A program made the position numbers and the translations under genes. The notes beneath the pieces are model-generated. The model was not told where the DNA came from, searched no databases, and saw only the letters and a list, made by a program, of their open reading frames with translations. From contig JAJEKV010000039.1 of assembly GCA_021234155.1 (NCBI GenBank), positions 5,562,745 through 5,626,744 of the forward strand: a DNA stretch of 64,000 bases. The letters are read 5' to 3'. The stretch comes from Isoetes taiwanensis. Lineage: Eukaryota; Streptophyta; Lycopodiopsida; Isoetales; Isoetaceae. Shown one piece after another: positions 26,401 through 37,244 of the stretch. The number at the start of each line of letters is the position of its first letter. Position 1 is the stretch's first letter.

Positions 26401-27354
26401 CTTCCCATTAGCCACCAAGGTGTGCCCTCCTCAACATCCTCCCTCCACGAGAACCAATGGGGGCCATCCCTCGGTGGGGGGTATGCACGCTGCCCCCGGG
26501 CGGGTCATAGAGCCGCAAGTAGCATCGTTCCCATTGCCCGGTGTGATGTCCCCCGAGGGCCGGGCTGGCCTTCAAGCACTCTGCGCCAAAAGGTTCGAGG
26601 ATGAGTGTCCAACAGGTCAACATCTCCCCTCGATGCCGGGTGCAAGGTACCGCCTTTGTCTCCTTCGATGGGCTGCAATCGCGGTGGTGGCCTGAAGCGG
26701 CGTACCGGATCCGAATGTGATCGGAGCTGCCGCTATGCGTTCTTTACACTCCGCATCAAACCATCGGGTTACGCTGAATGTTGCTGACCCCGAGCGGCGA
26801 CGGAGGTCTCGCCAGCACCCGTCCGCCGTGATCCCGTAATAGCTAAGTCACTGGGTCCGTCTCTTTGCTCTAGTGTGGAGGTCCGCAGTAATTACCGGGA
26901 GGGCGCCCATGAGCATCTTGGCGAAGTCCTCGCCGCTCATAATCTAGTCTCAACCGAGGACAGCGAGGGGCTGGCATAGTGGGGGGTTCTGGCGGCTTGC
27001 CAAACCAAGTCCAAATAAAGTGGGAGGTGATCTCGAAGTCGACCTCCTCATCCCGACCGCTCAGGCCCACCCGAAACGACCGACGAGATGCATATCTTGG
27101 CGCGAACTACTGAGCACATAGTCCACCACACTAGACCCTCCCCCGATTGTCCTTGGCTCGCATGTGCACTTGGTGAATCGGGCCACCGTGGACAGCCATT
27201 GCAAATTATCAAGTCAAAAAATACCACATAGCAGAGCAACTGTCGCCAAAGCGAAAGTGACCCGGCCGTCATCCGATCCTCGCGGGCCGTGTTGTTTCTT
27301 CAAGGGGCGAAGCCGCAGGACATCGCCGCCGGGGGTCAAGTCGCATGGGCTGCT

Positions 27355-27867
27355 CTACTCCTGTCCGCGGCATTGAAGTCTCCAAGAAGTAACGACCCTA
27401 CCCAACCGCTGGTGTCGGCCAGATGTCATCATATAGATCGACATAAGGGTCCATCCTATCCGCATCGGGGTGGCTGCGATAGAAGGTGCTCTCTGCGTGA
27501 GGGAAATAACAGCGCCGAAAAAGAGGGTTGCCATCGGTATTATGCATAATGTAACCCACAAGTACCGGCTAAGCGCCTCTGCCCTGCCTCGGAGGGTAAC
27601 CGAATGTGCTAAGGTTGTCCGGGTAGTAGCAAGCCACTCCCACCATGACCCTCCTGTCCCGCATGTGCATTGAAGACCGAGAAATGTTGGTAACCCCGGC
27701 AGACGTAGCTCAGGCCAAAGATGCTCCCATGTCTCCATGAGAAAGATGAGATCCATATCGGCCGCCACGAGTTCATCGTCCCCTTTTCGCCAAGGGAAGC
27801 CTCGACAATTCCATGAGACCACCCAGGAGGCACAATTCCTATTTGTCGCCAGGGATGGTATGCGCAC
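27355..27867 (-). pseudogene. LINE-A endonuclease-domain remnant (APE-like)
   Basis: A 170-codon minus frame contains VVSWNCRGFPW and then DMDLIFLMETWE. These are the first two motifs of the exonuclease-endonuclease-phosphatase fold found at the N-terminus of ORF2 in APE-type LINEs, where it nicks target DNA. The rest of the frame drifts away from the family, so it is probably frameshifted after the second motif. The copy 1 counterpart near 4,708-4,926 keeps only VSWNYRGFP. Confidence 0.65.
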
Positions 27868-28863
27868 TCGAAGTCAAGGGGGGAGGACGGGAAGCAGAGG
27901 GCCGAAAGTGAGAAGTAGATGGAGCGGAGGCAAAGATGTGGCCGGAGAAGGCATGGGTCGCGGAGGGAGCGGGAGTAGGAGCAGGAGAAGGGGGGCCATT
28001 GTAGGAGAAGCAGAAGGTGGCCACGGCAACAAGCGCGGCTGGGGCTGCGTGGTCTCGCAGCAGCAGCGTGTCCGGAAAATGTGCATCCCGCCGAACCAAC
28101 CGCTGCACCCCGGTGGCGAATGCCTCGACCGATAAGCTCCCTCAAGGCGTGCCTCCCGTTGCACGGGTGTGAGGTCCCGGTCTACGCATGTGGATGTCCC
28201 TTCAAAGATCCGCCCCGGGCGCAAGATGGCATCACGCACTGCATCCGCTAAACCGCGTGAATATGACAATGGTCACGCGCCCGGCACGGAGCCCCATGAC
28301 GGCTGCTCGAGAAATGTGAATCGGCCGGGAATGTCATCCGATCGAGAATGTGTGTTCGATGTTGTGGGCGAGACTTCCCCTGCCGTTCGGAGATGCCTCG
28401 AACTACCGTGATTGTGGCCTCCAAGGCCCCGGAATTCCCGCCCAAGGGTCAAAGGTGGGCGAGGGCCGGGTCCCCGGCCGGGGTGGTGGTGGTGGCCGGG
28501 ATGGCGGGAGTGGCCGGGAGGCGGGGGCAGCAAGGCGGGGGCCGGGTCACGGTGGGAGGCCGTGGGCGGGTAGCGGCCAAGCCGCTCGCCCCGGGTGGAA
28601 GTCGGGAGCACGCTCTGTGGCCTCGGGCCGCCGCTGGTCATCTCCCCGCCGCAGACCGGCCGGGCCTGACTATGAACCCGGGCAGGGAGACCCTAGTCGT
28701 TTATGGATGGTTGCCCGCGAACCCCTCCCCCGAGCTCCGTGCTCGAAAGAAGCGAGCGCAGCTCGAGCCTCAAAGACACCCGCATCGAGGGCCGGCTTGT
28801 TGTTCCGATCTTTACTCAAGATCCCGGCTGTGGTTCCGTCAGTCAAGAAGAGTAGCCCGCGCC

Positions 28864-29391
28864 TCAAGCCATGGTGGTGGCCGCCTTCCACCTCCGGGGC
28901 CGGTGACACCGGACCATCGCCTCCTCGCATTGGCGCCGGCTCCCTCTCCCCGTGTCATGGTGTCCGAGTGATGAACACGAGTCTAGGGGCGAGCCAAGGC
29001 CATCTTCCACATGCAACAGGCGGGTCTCCGCACACAGGATGCGGTTCTTCTCGACCACCATTTGCCTTTTGAGCACATGGGATGCCGAGGACTCCATCTC
29101 CACCGCCATGCCGGCCCAAAGCGGGCAATCGTTAGCCTCAATACGAGCATCGTTAGCCTCCACTCCCGCTTTGACATGGCTCCACCTTCGCCGAGGCGGG
29201 AGTTCCTATGTGGTCTGAGCAATCAATCCCTTCCGGCCGGGCTGGCCTCGCTGAGGGGGCCTTGCCCGAGCCTCCTTCTTCATGGAGGATGACTCTCCCC
29301 TGTCCATGATGGCTGATCGGGACCGTTTGTGCGGCGGCCCCTCGCCTTGGGTTTCCCAGGCTGGCCCAGCTTCTGTGGCCATGACTTTCAA
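28864..29391 (-). pseudogene. LINE-A ORF1-like remnant
   Basis: This GC-rich minus-strand coding-like stretch lies upstream of the endonuclease. It begins with a hydrophilic, basic segment (KVMATEAGPAWETQGEGPP) and continues out of frame near 29,160. By position it would be the RNA-binding ORF1 of the LINE. No domain was recognised, so this is inferred from position and composition. Confidence 0.3.
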
Positions 29392-29574
29392 AGTTTGAGG
29401 GGTCTCTGGCTGCGGAAAGGGTGCTTAGAATCCAATTTGGGGACTCAAAAACGCGGGCGGAGCTTCCACCTGTGGGTGACGCATATTTCTTTCTACGTAA
29501 TTGTTTTCCACCCGTTGGGTGCTGCTGTTCTCCACCCTATTGGGGTGATGCTCTCTTTTTCTGCTACATGTTGA

Positions 29575-29965
29575 ATCTTCTCTAACCATTCACGGGTGTT
29601 TTTTCGAGTTCTTTGTGTTGCTTGCAGGTTTTACGCCCTCGGCTTATAGTTAAGGAAGTTCTTTGGTAGTCGGCCGGTTTTGTGTCTCTTGCGAGTCCTT
29701 TCCCAGAATAGCATCGATCCGAGCCATCGGATCGCCATTCTGGGAAAGGACGAGCTGCTATATAAGGCTATTTCCTCTTTCGCACCGGTTATCGGCGTCT
29801 TCTCACAGCAGTTCTTCTTCTATTCTCGTTGCTTCCCTCCCTTCCCGCCCTGCTGCGTGAGGGCATGAGTTTGCTTTCTCTAACCATTCACGGGTATTTT
29901 TTAGGGGTTTTTGTGTTGCTTGCAGGCTTCCGCCCTCTTCTGGGGTCCTGCTATATTTGGCGTTC
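29575..29965. repeat. Diverged direct repeat either side of the TATA segment
   Basis: 'ctaaccattcacgggt' with following 'gtgttgcttgcagg' occurs near 29,581 and again near 29,881, about 300 bp apart. The copy 1 counterparts are near 6,593 and 6,866. The repeats end in an acceptor-like 'cttgcagg'. Confidence 0.6.
29696..29767 (+). promoter_or_regulatory. Nested perfect palindrome immediately upstream of a TATA box
   Basis: TCCTTTCCCAGAAT (29,696-29,709) pairs perfectly with ATTCTGGGAAAGGA (29,737-29,750). Inside it, CGATCCGA pairs with TCGGATCG around GCCA (29,714-29,734). Eight bases further is TATATAAGG (29,759-29,767), followed by a pyrimidine-rich stretch like a plant 5' leader. It may be the promoter of an unrecognised transcript or transposon terminus. 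No downstream gene was identified. Confidence 0.45.
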
Positions 29966-30207
29966 GCCATCAACTCATCTCTTTCGGTTTTCCAGGCAAC
30001 ACATTCAAGGTTGTTGGCGACCATTTCTCATTAGGGTTTTCCTCGAAAACCCGAAAGGGCGGGGTTTTTTATCCCGATGAGAAGTTGTCGCCATTACCCT
30101 TTTATATTGCCTGTGCACATTTCTTTTTACGGGGTAGTCCGATATTGTTCCTATGGTCGGCTACCCCTCTCTATTCTTCCAAACATTGTATACTTTTGGG
30201 GGTGTGG

Positions 30208-31135
30208 CCACAAAAACCCTAGCACACAGTCCGGAAAAGTGCAGATTTGAGCACTGAAACAAAGACAAGCATGCAGCTATCATACACCTTGGAAAGCTCT
30301 CTGAACCAGCTTTCCAACAAGCCCAAGCACATGAAAATCTAACACCGGATGTGAGAGATACAGTCCGTCGAAGTGTCTTCCGATTGCCACAGAAACCCTA
30401 GCACACAGCCCGGAAAAGTGCCAATTTGAGCACAGAAACAAAGCCAAGCATGCAGGTATTATACACCGTTGGAAATATCTCTGAACCAGCTTTCCAATAA
30501 GCCCAAGCACATGAAAATCTGACACCGGATGTGAGAGATATGACCGATCAAAATTCTGCCGCAAGACGAGACCAATCGGATACTTACTAAAACATACGCC
30601 AATCCCTATATTGGTATCGAAATTTCATCAACAACACCATCAGGAACTAGGGTATGAATTAGTAAAACATTCTCGTAACCTTCAATAAGAGTACAACACA
30701 CACCTTTCAACACCGCGTGGCCAAGGCCAACAACGGCATCAGGCGAGGGCTAGACATCTCAAAGAAGGAAGAAGAAGGGCTGCCACAAAAACCCTAGCAC
30801 ACAGCCCGGAAAACAGCAGATTTGAGCACTGAAACAAAGACAAGCATGCAGGTATCATACACCATTGGAAAGCTCTTTGAACCAGCTTTCCAACAAGCCC
30901 AAGCACATGAAAATCTGACACCGGATGTGAGAGATACAGTCTGTCGAAGTGTCTACCGGTTGCCACAGAAACCCTAGCACACAGCCCGGAAAAGTGCCAA
31001 TTTGAGCACAGAAACAAAGCCAAGCATGCAGGTACCATACACCATTGGAAAGATCTCTGAACCAGCTTTCCAACAAGCCCAAGCACATGAAAATCTGACA
31101 CCGGATGTGAGAGATATGACCGATCAAAATTCTGC
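30208..31135. repeat. Four ~180 bp tandem repeat units in two pairs, copy 2
   Basis: Units start at 30,208, 30,387, 30,782 and 30,962. Within each pair the spacing is 180 bp, or exactly 60 codons, so the minus strand shows a repeated 60-residue pattern (SDFHVLGLVGKLVQR...). Odd and even units form two subtypes ('gtgcagatttgagcactg' versus 'gtgccaatttgagcacag'), so the pair was probably duplicated as a block with a 215 bp insert between. Confidence 0.9.
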
Positions 31136-31352
31136 CGGCCACGGGGAAAAGAGGAAGAGGTAAGGGGCAAGAGAAAAGGGCACCAAAAGCATGCTGAACA
31201 ATTCCAATTTTTGAATATCCCATCCCTTTTAAGGTCCAGAAGCTGATTAGTACAATGATATACAACTGCATAAGAAATCAGATTATGAAGGCTTTGCAAG
31301 TGCGCACTACGATCAAATCTTCAGTACTAAGACGCCAACTTAAGCAAAAGCA

Positions 31353-31481
31353 TTAGAATAGAATAGAATAGAATAGAATAGATTAGATTAGAATAGAATA
31401 GAATAGAATAGAATAGAATAGAATAGAATAGAATAGAATAGAATAGAATAGAATAGAATAGAATAGAATAGAATAGAATAG
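31353..31481. repeat. (AGAAT)n pentanucleotide microsatellite, LINE-B tail, copy 2
   Basis: About 25 units of AGAAT with one TTAGATT interruption lie next to the LINE-B 3' box. The run is in the same place and of similar length as in copy 1. Confidence 0.9.
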
Positions 31482-33430
31482 ATTTTTAGCATCCACGGAG
31501 ACCAACTGGCCTATGGGACCCAAACAAAAAAAAGAGCAGCAAACGTATTACTGACAGGATTAAAAAACCCCCGCCCCGAAGGGTTTTCGAGGGAAAAAAC
31601 TTAGCAGTAATAAGTCTGCTGGCATGCTGTACAATTGTGTAGGACAGTTCATTGCCGTTCCGGAAGACACAACTGAGTCCGTGCATCCATAACCTCCTGG
31701 AGGTATGACCCCAACAAACCCAGTGACGTCGTATTCAACAACTCATGCAACAGTTGGCCAGGCATTAGTAATCGAACATACTGCTCTCTGATATGGGCAA
31801 ATGCTGGGCGGATCTGGAGGGCATGACATTCATCCTCAATGGCGCCCTGGTGGCAACACTGGCAAAGCCTTTGCTCTCGTGCTTCCCGAGTCCAACATCC
31901 TTTCTCAATACGGAGGCGATGTGCACCCGTGCGAATGGAAGCTATAAGTCTGCGCTTCTTCATGGGCAACTGGGTGTATAAGTACTGGTGTGGGCCTCTC
32001 GTGAGCCTGGGATTGACTTGCTGCTGATAGTGTGCCGCCTTAACGCAAGGCCGAGCATCCGCATCCCGTGAGCTTATGCGAGAAGGAAAGTAGCATCTAG
32101 GTACAACTTAAGTGCCTTGTGATCTTTCTTTGTCCTTACGGTACACATCTGCTTTTGCTCAGACACCCCGGCAAGTGGAGAACCACTCGACAGTTTTTGC
32201 TTGTCCTTCCAAAGAAGCTTTCAGGTGTTGGGGACCCATCGCCATGGCCAAAGCAAGGTTGGGCAAACGTGTATCACCCATAGCAACCACCTTCTAGAAG
32301 TAAATGATATGGCGGCGTTCCAATGCAGCCCGATTGAAGGCGTAAAACCCGCCTCCCTGGAGTAGGATCCGGTATGGAACCGTGGACTTTACCCCAAGGA
32401 CTCGTGCCAAGAAGGCTTTCGCGACCGCCGAGGTCATTCCAGTGTTGAGGGATATCACCGGACCCCATACTTCTGCCCCACATAAAGGACCGCCTCGACC
32501 AATGCCCGAAATAAGTGGTCGGTGGCCCTGTGCATACAACTCGCCTTTGTGGCTGTTATTCTCGCATGGCATAGAGTGCTTTCCAACCCGCCGCGTGACC
32601 CAAGAACCGATGGCAAAGATCCCAATGGGTGGTAGTAGAGAACTCGATCCCCAAGTACTTGTAGGTCGGAGCCACCTCTACATCCCGGCCCCCGGTAAGT
32701 GAATGAGGGAAGCCTTGGCCGACGGGATGATGAGACTAGCAAAGCACCCTAGTTTTGGCCAAGTTAACTCAAGATGCTCTGAATCGACAAAAAGTGTCGA
32801 GCATCCAGGTGACGTTGCATGTCCTCTGGAGTATAGGCCAGGAGGTTGACATCATCAATATATATGAGTTGCCGGATTGTGTGATGCATGAGATGGGCGC
32901 CCGCACCTCCATGATCAGAGAGCCAATCTTCCAACTAATCAATGTACAGGCCAAAGAGTGTGGGGGAGAGGGGGCAACCTTGACGCACTCCAATACTACT
33001 GATTACTGGCTGTCCTGACGATGTGATACGGCCTGAGCATGCCTCGTACAACCTATACACTGCATTCTGCAAGTCAAGGGGAGTCTCCAGCTGCCGCAGT
33101 CTGTCCCATAACCTGTCCCGGGGCACTGTGTTAAAAGCTTTTGCGAAATCCACGAAACAACAGTACAGGTTTTGTCGGTGATTCCTGCTATCCTCAATCA
33201 ATGTGCGCAGAGTGAAGATATGATCAATGGTGGAATGCCTGGGCCGAAAACCTGCCTGTGTGAGAGCTCGCACATCTGCCTCCTCTGCCCATATTGTCAG
33301 CCGCTTAGAACATGCCTCCATTTCATAGAACAGATTATAAATAGGCATTTGAACATCCATACGCTCTTTTCATGTAATCTGAGACCTCCTTTTTGATATT
33401 CTCCGTCATGAGGTTTACAACAGTATTGAA
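31482..33430 (-). mobile_element. LINE-B, 5'-truncated non-LTR retrotransposon, copy 2
   Basis: This minus-strand element carries reverse transcriptase (33,360-32,850), a C-terminal region, the family 3' UTR 'ccccgaagggttttcgaggg' at about 31,575, and the box 'tccacggagaccaac', followed by the AGAAT tail. The endonuclease part is missing, so insertion was 5'-truncated or the region is lost. It belongs to the LINE-A and LINE-C family by its 3' end. Confidence 0.85.
32850..33360 (-). pseudogene. LINE-B reverse transcriptase (fingers and palm), partly open frame
   Basis: A 141-codon minus frame (33,360-32,935) shows AGFRPRHSTIDHIFTLRTLI, then CFVDFAKAFNTVPRDRLW with the first catalytic aspartate, then GVRQGCPLSPTLFGLYID. 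After a frame break the catalytic pair follows as YIDD (32,851-32,862) within YIDDVNLLAYTPED. This order and these motifs define a non-LTR reverse transcriptase. They resemble the GFR...HST...FVDF...GVRQGCPLSP type more than the usual plant L1 type. The breaks and the missing N-terminus make the copy inactive as sequenced. Confidence 0.9.
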
Positions 33431-33454
33431 ATGAGCAGAACACACACTGGAGGC

Positions 33455-33706
33455 CAAATCATGCTTAATCCAATCACTAAAGCATGTTTGTGAGACTTGA
33501 GCAAGAATGTTACCAACATGGAGGAGAAGGAGGCAGCAAAGGGGTTCTCTGGAGGGAAGGGATAGAAACCCACTAGAGGTCAAGTCATGCTTAATCCAAT
33601 CACTAAAGCCCGCTTGTGAGACTTGAGCAAAAATGTTAGGAGATGACCAACATGGAGGAGAAGGGAGCAGCAAAGGGGTTCTCTGGCTGCAAGTCGAGGG
33701 AAGAAG
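33455..33706. repeat. 126 bp tandem duplication upstream of LINE-B, copy 2
   Basis: 'catgcttaatccaatcacta' starts two adjacent units at about 33,455 and 33,581. In the minus strand the duplicated piece reads open and encodes repeated FSDWIKHDL. It may be part of the LINE or the insertion site. Confidence 0.75.
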
Positions 33707-34683
33707 GGGGTACACCATCAAGAGCAAGGGGATTAAGCCGAGAATTGGTTGTTAATACAAGCAAAGGCAAAGAGGCAAGAGCGGTAGTAGGAGAAGCAGA
33801 CGCACAATTCATGGTTACAACAGACTTTTTAGCAGAAAGCAAAGAAGAAAGGACATTCATATTAGGGTTTGTGAGACCAGAGTAGAAAATATGGAATCCT
33901 GCATAGCTGGCCATACTGAAGTGGTTGATGCCATATATCTGCGTGAAGCTCACAGAAGGAGCTAATTTTAATGCACTAACAATTGCTTGATTCTGATACT
34001 CCAGGAGGGGAATATGTCCAAAACTCACATATGGTAATTATTGCTAAGATACTGGCATTAAATTAATCGAATTCTCTTTCTTAATGATTTGTGTTTTAGA
34101 TCTAAGAAGCATCCTTGAGAAATTCAAATAAAAGATTATTTTGCTACAAGACCCTGTTGAATGGTTTCTGAAATCAACACCATTTAGTACATTGCCTCAA
34201 ACCTTATAGTATTTTGCAAACTTCATTATACAATATGCAAAAACTTGTACAAACATAATTCATAAACGAGGATCGTTATCTACGGTCTAGATTGAGGAAT
34301 AAAGGGCAAATATTCTCATCCAACAGCTCTCGATACCCGAGTCAACCCCTCCCCTCGGTGTGTGAATATGCACCCAAACCAAAGGGGGTTTCAGGGGGAA
34401 TCAATTTTAAATGTGTTAGATGTAATGGTTTGTGTTAATTAATTAATGCTTGTGGTAATAATTTATATTGTAGAAAAAATATTTGGCCCCTTCGAGGCCT
34501 TAAGAAGGGTTATACATACAAAAGAAAATATATCTAGCAAAATATGTAATGGTTGAAAGCCCCCAGGAATTGGACCTAGGTTACTTCAAAGGGCCACTAA
34601 AATAATATACATGCTTGATGATGCATGTATCATTGTTTGAAACTTTGACAAGCTAATATGAAAGAGCCTAGAAATGCAAATGC

Positions 34684-34965
34684 ATGATAGTTGGAATGCC
34701 TTGCAATCCTTCAGACGAAATGAAAAAGAACTGGCATTATTTGCTCTGCAATCTATTAGGACCCATGGAAGAACGTGATATAAGATCACTATATCCCCTT
34801 ATTGTTCAAGTCCACTCAAACTACTATGGCCATTTTTGTAACGAAAAGGTTTTTATGTGGCAAAAAATAATGCAAGATTTCGGTTCCCATCTAGTACAGA
34901 GATATGCTCGGCCAGATGTCCTGCTCTTCGAAGATCTTACATCATCTATCACAACTTTGCCTTAG
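34684..34965 (+). other. Possible coding exon of unknown family
   Basis: A 93-codon frame ends MWQKIMQDFGSHLVQRYARP and then LLFEDLTSSITTLP. It is partly kept in copy 1 at 11,569-11,766, but the copy 1 frame is broken upstream at CAG/CTG sites. An overlapping frame (34,670-34,773) also looks protein-like (WNALQSFRRNEKELALFAL), so a frameshifted pseudogene is possible. No family was recognised. Confidence 0.25.
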
Positions 34966-37072
34966 TTGATGAATACCCATCTAAATCTCGGTGCTCTATG
35001 GCTATGGCAGTGGCTCAACGTTAGCTCTAAAATCCTGGCTATGGCAGATCATTCATATTTTTGAAAGCCCATCAGGCCTGTTCTATGTGAGCGTGGCAGA
35101 AACCATAAGCTCAGCATTTATTAATATGTCAAATTAGAGCAAGAAATCAAATAACCAATAATTGTTCAACATTTTCAATAAGTCTTCAACGTCTTATTTT
35201 TTATCCATCATTCAAATGCAGCTATTTGAGCTTTGCATTCTGTAGCTATGGCAGAGATTCTTCTCTTGTTTCTCAGAATTCATCAACACGATCTTCTGCT
35301 TTTGGTCCATTCAGACACTTGACCTAATGCTCATTCAGCATGCCATTTCATAGATTGGTTTTGGTATCCCTGTTTGCAGAAAAGATGAGAAAGTGATGAT
35401 TCTTTGACATATCCCTGCACAAAAGATGGTTGTCTATAATTTTTCTTGTATATAACCTTTTCATATATCATCGAAGCATATCTACAAACTAAGCAAGAAT
35501 TTCAAAAAAAGCTTACAAGACCGCCAAACAGAAACAAGCCAAAAATTTCTGAGCCTTACGAACTCCTGTTGAACCTTAAGGCTGTCTATAGAGATGCCTA
35601 TAGAAATTAAGGGTATTACAGAGAAACCGATATGACATTTTATTTACTATCTCAAACCAAGAATGAGCAACTGCCCACAAATTCGAAAAAGATTTGGAAG
35701 AAATGGAAGGTTCGTACCTTTTAGGAAGCTGCTATTAGAGCTTTGCATGCCATGGCATCCAAAGCATCCAAATGCACGAATTTATTTCTGTATAACATAC
35801 CTAGATTAATGTTGCAGCACTCATCAAACTAAATTTACAGCTAGACTCCACAGCTAAACCTCTCTTTCAATTGAAATCAATGGTAGCATTAAAATAAATA
35901 CCTCCTATTTGCAACTCATCTGAACCCTGCTACACATCCGGCCCAGTAGGGAGCAGGCCACGGAAAACCATTCCACACCTGCCTTCGTTGAGCCCTGCTT
36001 TGGTGAAACTATAGATGAGCTTTGCATGTAAACTTCGTATAGGTTAGAAATACATAGGCCCGGATCAACGTCCTCCTATACTGTCGATTATGGGAAACCC
36101 TGCACTAAACATGGCAGTGATCATCTCTCGGTAGCTCTTTTTCCTTTTGTTCCTTCGTGACCTAAAACACAATGGATCGACATTTGCATGCTAAATATGT
36201 AAAAGAAGAATAAAAAGGTCCTACTATTGAAAACCTAATGTCACATAGTTTAAGGCATATATAACATGTGAGTGAATGGGGTGGGTTTTTTTACCCTAAA
36301 CTGTATGTATACATACGGATAGGGGCTTGGCTAGGGGGTTTTCTGGGGGGAATTCAGTGTAATATGTATATGGGAAGGGGTGTTTAGAAGGTTGGACAAG
36401 GCGTATACGGAGGGTTTGCTGACCCCATTAGCGTACGTGGCGTATCCCCTTTATAATAGGTGGAACCCCTGGGCCTAAACCCTAAAATAATTTCAACAAC
36501 CTCGTGAATCCAAAATTTTGAGAGACCACAACCATAGAATTACATTTCTTATTCAAAATCAATGGCTTAGAAGAGTGCACTCTAGAAATATTGTTTAGTA
36601 CACCTGCACGAAGATAACAATGAAATCATAGGAAAACCATATGAAAAAGTGTATAAAATTACAAAAATAATCCCCTGTTATTGTGCGATATATTGACGTA
36701 CTTCTAAAGGAGCTATTGATAGCATAAGATTTCATTGTAATAAACATATTTGTGACTCTCTTATTTTTATACATATATAGTTTGAAAACTAGTTTTAGAA
36801 TTAGCTCCCTTGGCAATTCATAGTGCCCGAGCATCTTTTTACTTTCATTTGAAAGAACAAATGTTTTAATGTTCTCATTTACACTTTACACGTGATATCC
36901 CCTCGTTTCGAGCAAAAGAGTCTATATGAATTTGAATTGAGCTACCCACCTATTTGACATTGTGAATCACTGCATCACATGTTAGTGCTTTTGCAACAAT
37001 GCACTTGTTTATTTAAAATGTAATATTATTTATCGGTTGTTTCTTATTGGTGGAAACATGAGAACAGTTAGC
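34966..37072. other. AT-rich stretch with no gene seen (copy 2)
   Basis: This stretch matches 11,767-13,817 of copy 1. It has short frames only, with no element ends, RNA gene or recognised motif. Confidence 0.4.
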
Positions 37073-37080
37073 TTGATGTG

Positions 37081-37083
<3 letters not shown>

Positions 37084-37123
<40 letters not shown>

Positions 37124-37244
37124 AGGAAAAGGAAGGATTCTATTGATCATAAATTAAAACCATACATACAAAATGGGGCTCAGAGCCCAAATACCAAGTA
37201 TCAGTCTCAGAAAAACCAGACCAAAAATTACAACCAAAAACCAT
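37084..37244 (-). mobile_element. Short poly(A) retroposon with 11 bp target duplication, copy 2
   Basis: This is the same insert as 13,829-13,955, flanked by TTGATGTGAAC (37,073-37,083 and 37,245-37,255). The tail is 39 T here, against 8 in copy 1. Confidence 0.85.

Larger units (their letters stand above)
24341..29400 (-). mobile_element. LINE-A, near full-length but decayed non-LTR retrotransposon, copy 2
   Basis: On the minus strand the order is a basic N-terminal ORF1-like frame (29.4-28.9 kb), an endonuclease domain (27.9-27.4 kb), reverse transcriptase remnants (26.4-25.5 kb), a C-terminal Cys/His-type remnant (25.1-24.6 kb), a 3' UTR and an AAGG tail. The 3' UTR segment 'ccccgaagggttttcgaggg' and the box 'gtccacggagaccaat' are shared with LINE-B and LINE-C, so all three form one family. 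Every domain is interrupted by frameshifts. No target duplication could be fixed, because the 5' limit is unclear and the tail is a microsatellite. Confidence 0.8.

Noticed and set aside
28350-29072. 240-codon plus-strand frame
   Set aside because: It is low complexity (Gly, Arg, Pro), antisense to the LINE-A ORF1 region, and not kept in copy 1.
24577-29391. Many 60-240 codon frames on both strands of the GC-rich segment
   Set aside because: High GC gives long chance frames. Only minus-strand pieces with endonuclease, reverse transcriptase or C-terminal motifs fit a known element.
30208-31135. CRISPR array
   Set aside because: The units are long, adjacent and eukaryotic in context, with no short repeat-unique spacer pattern.
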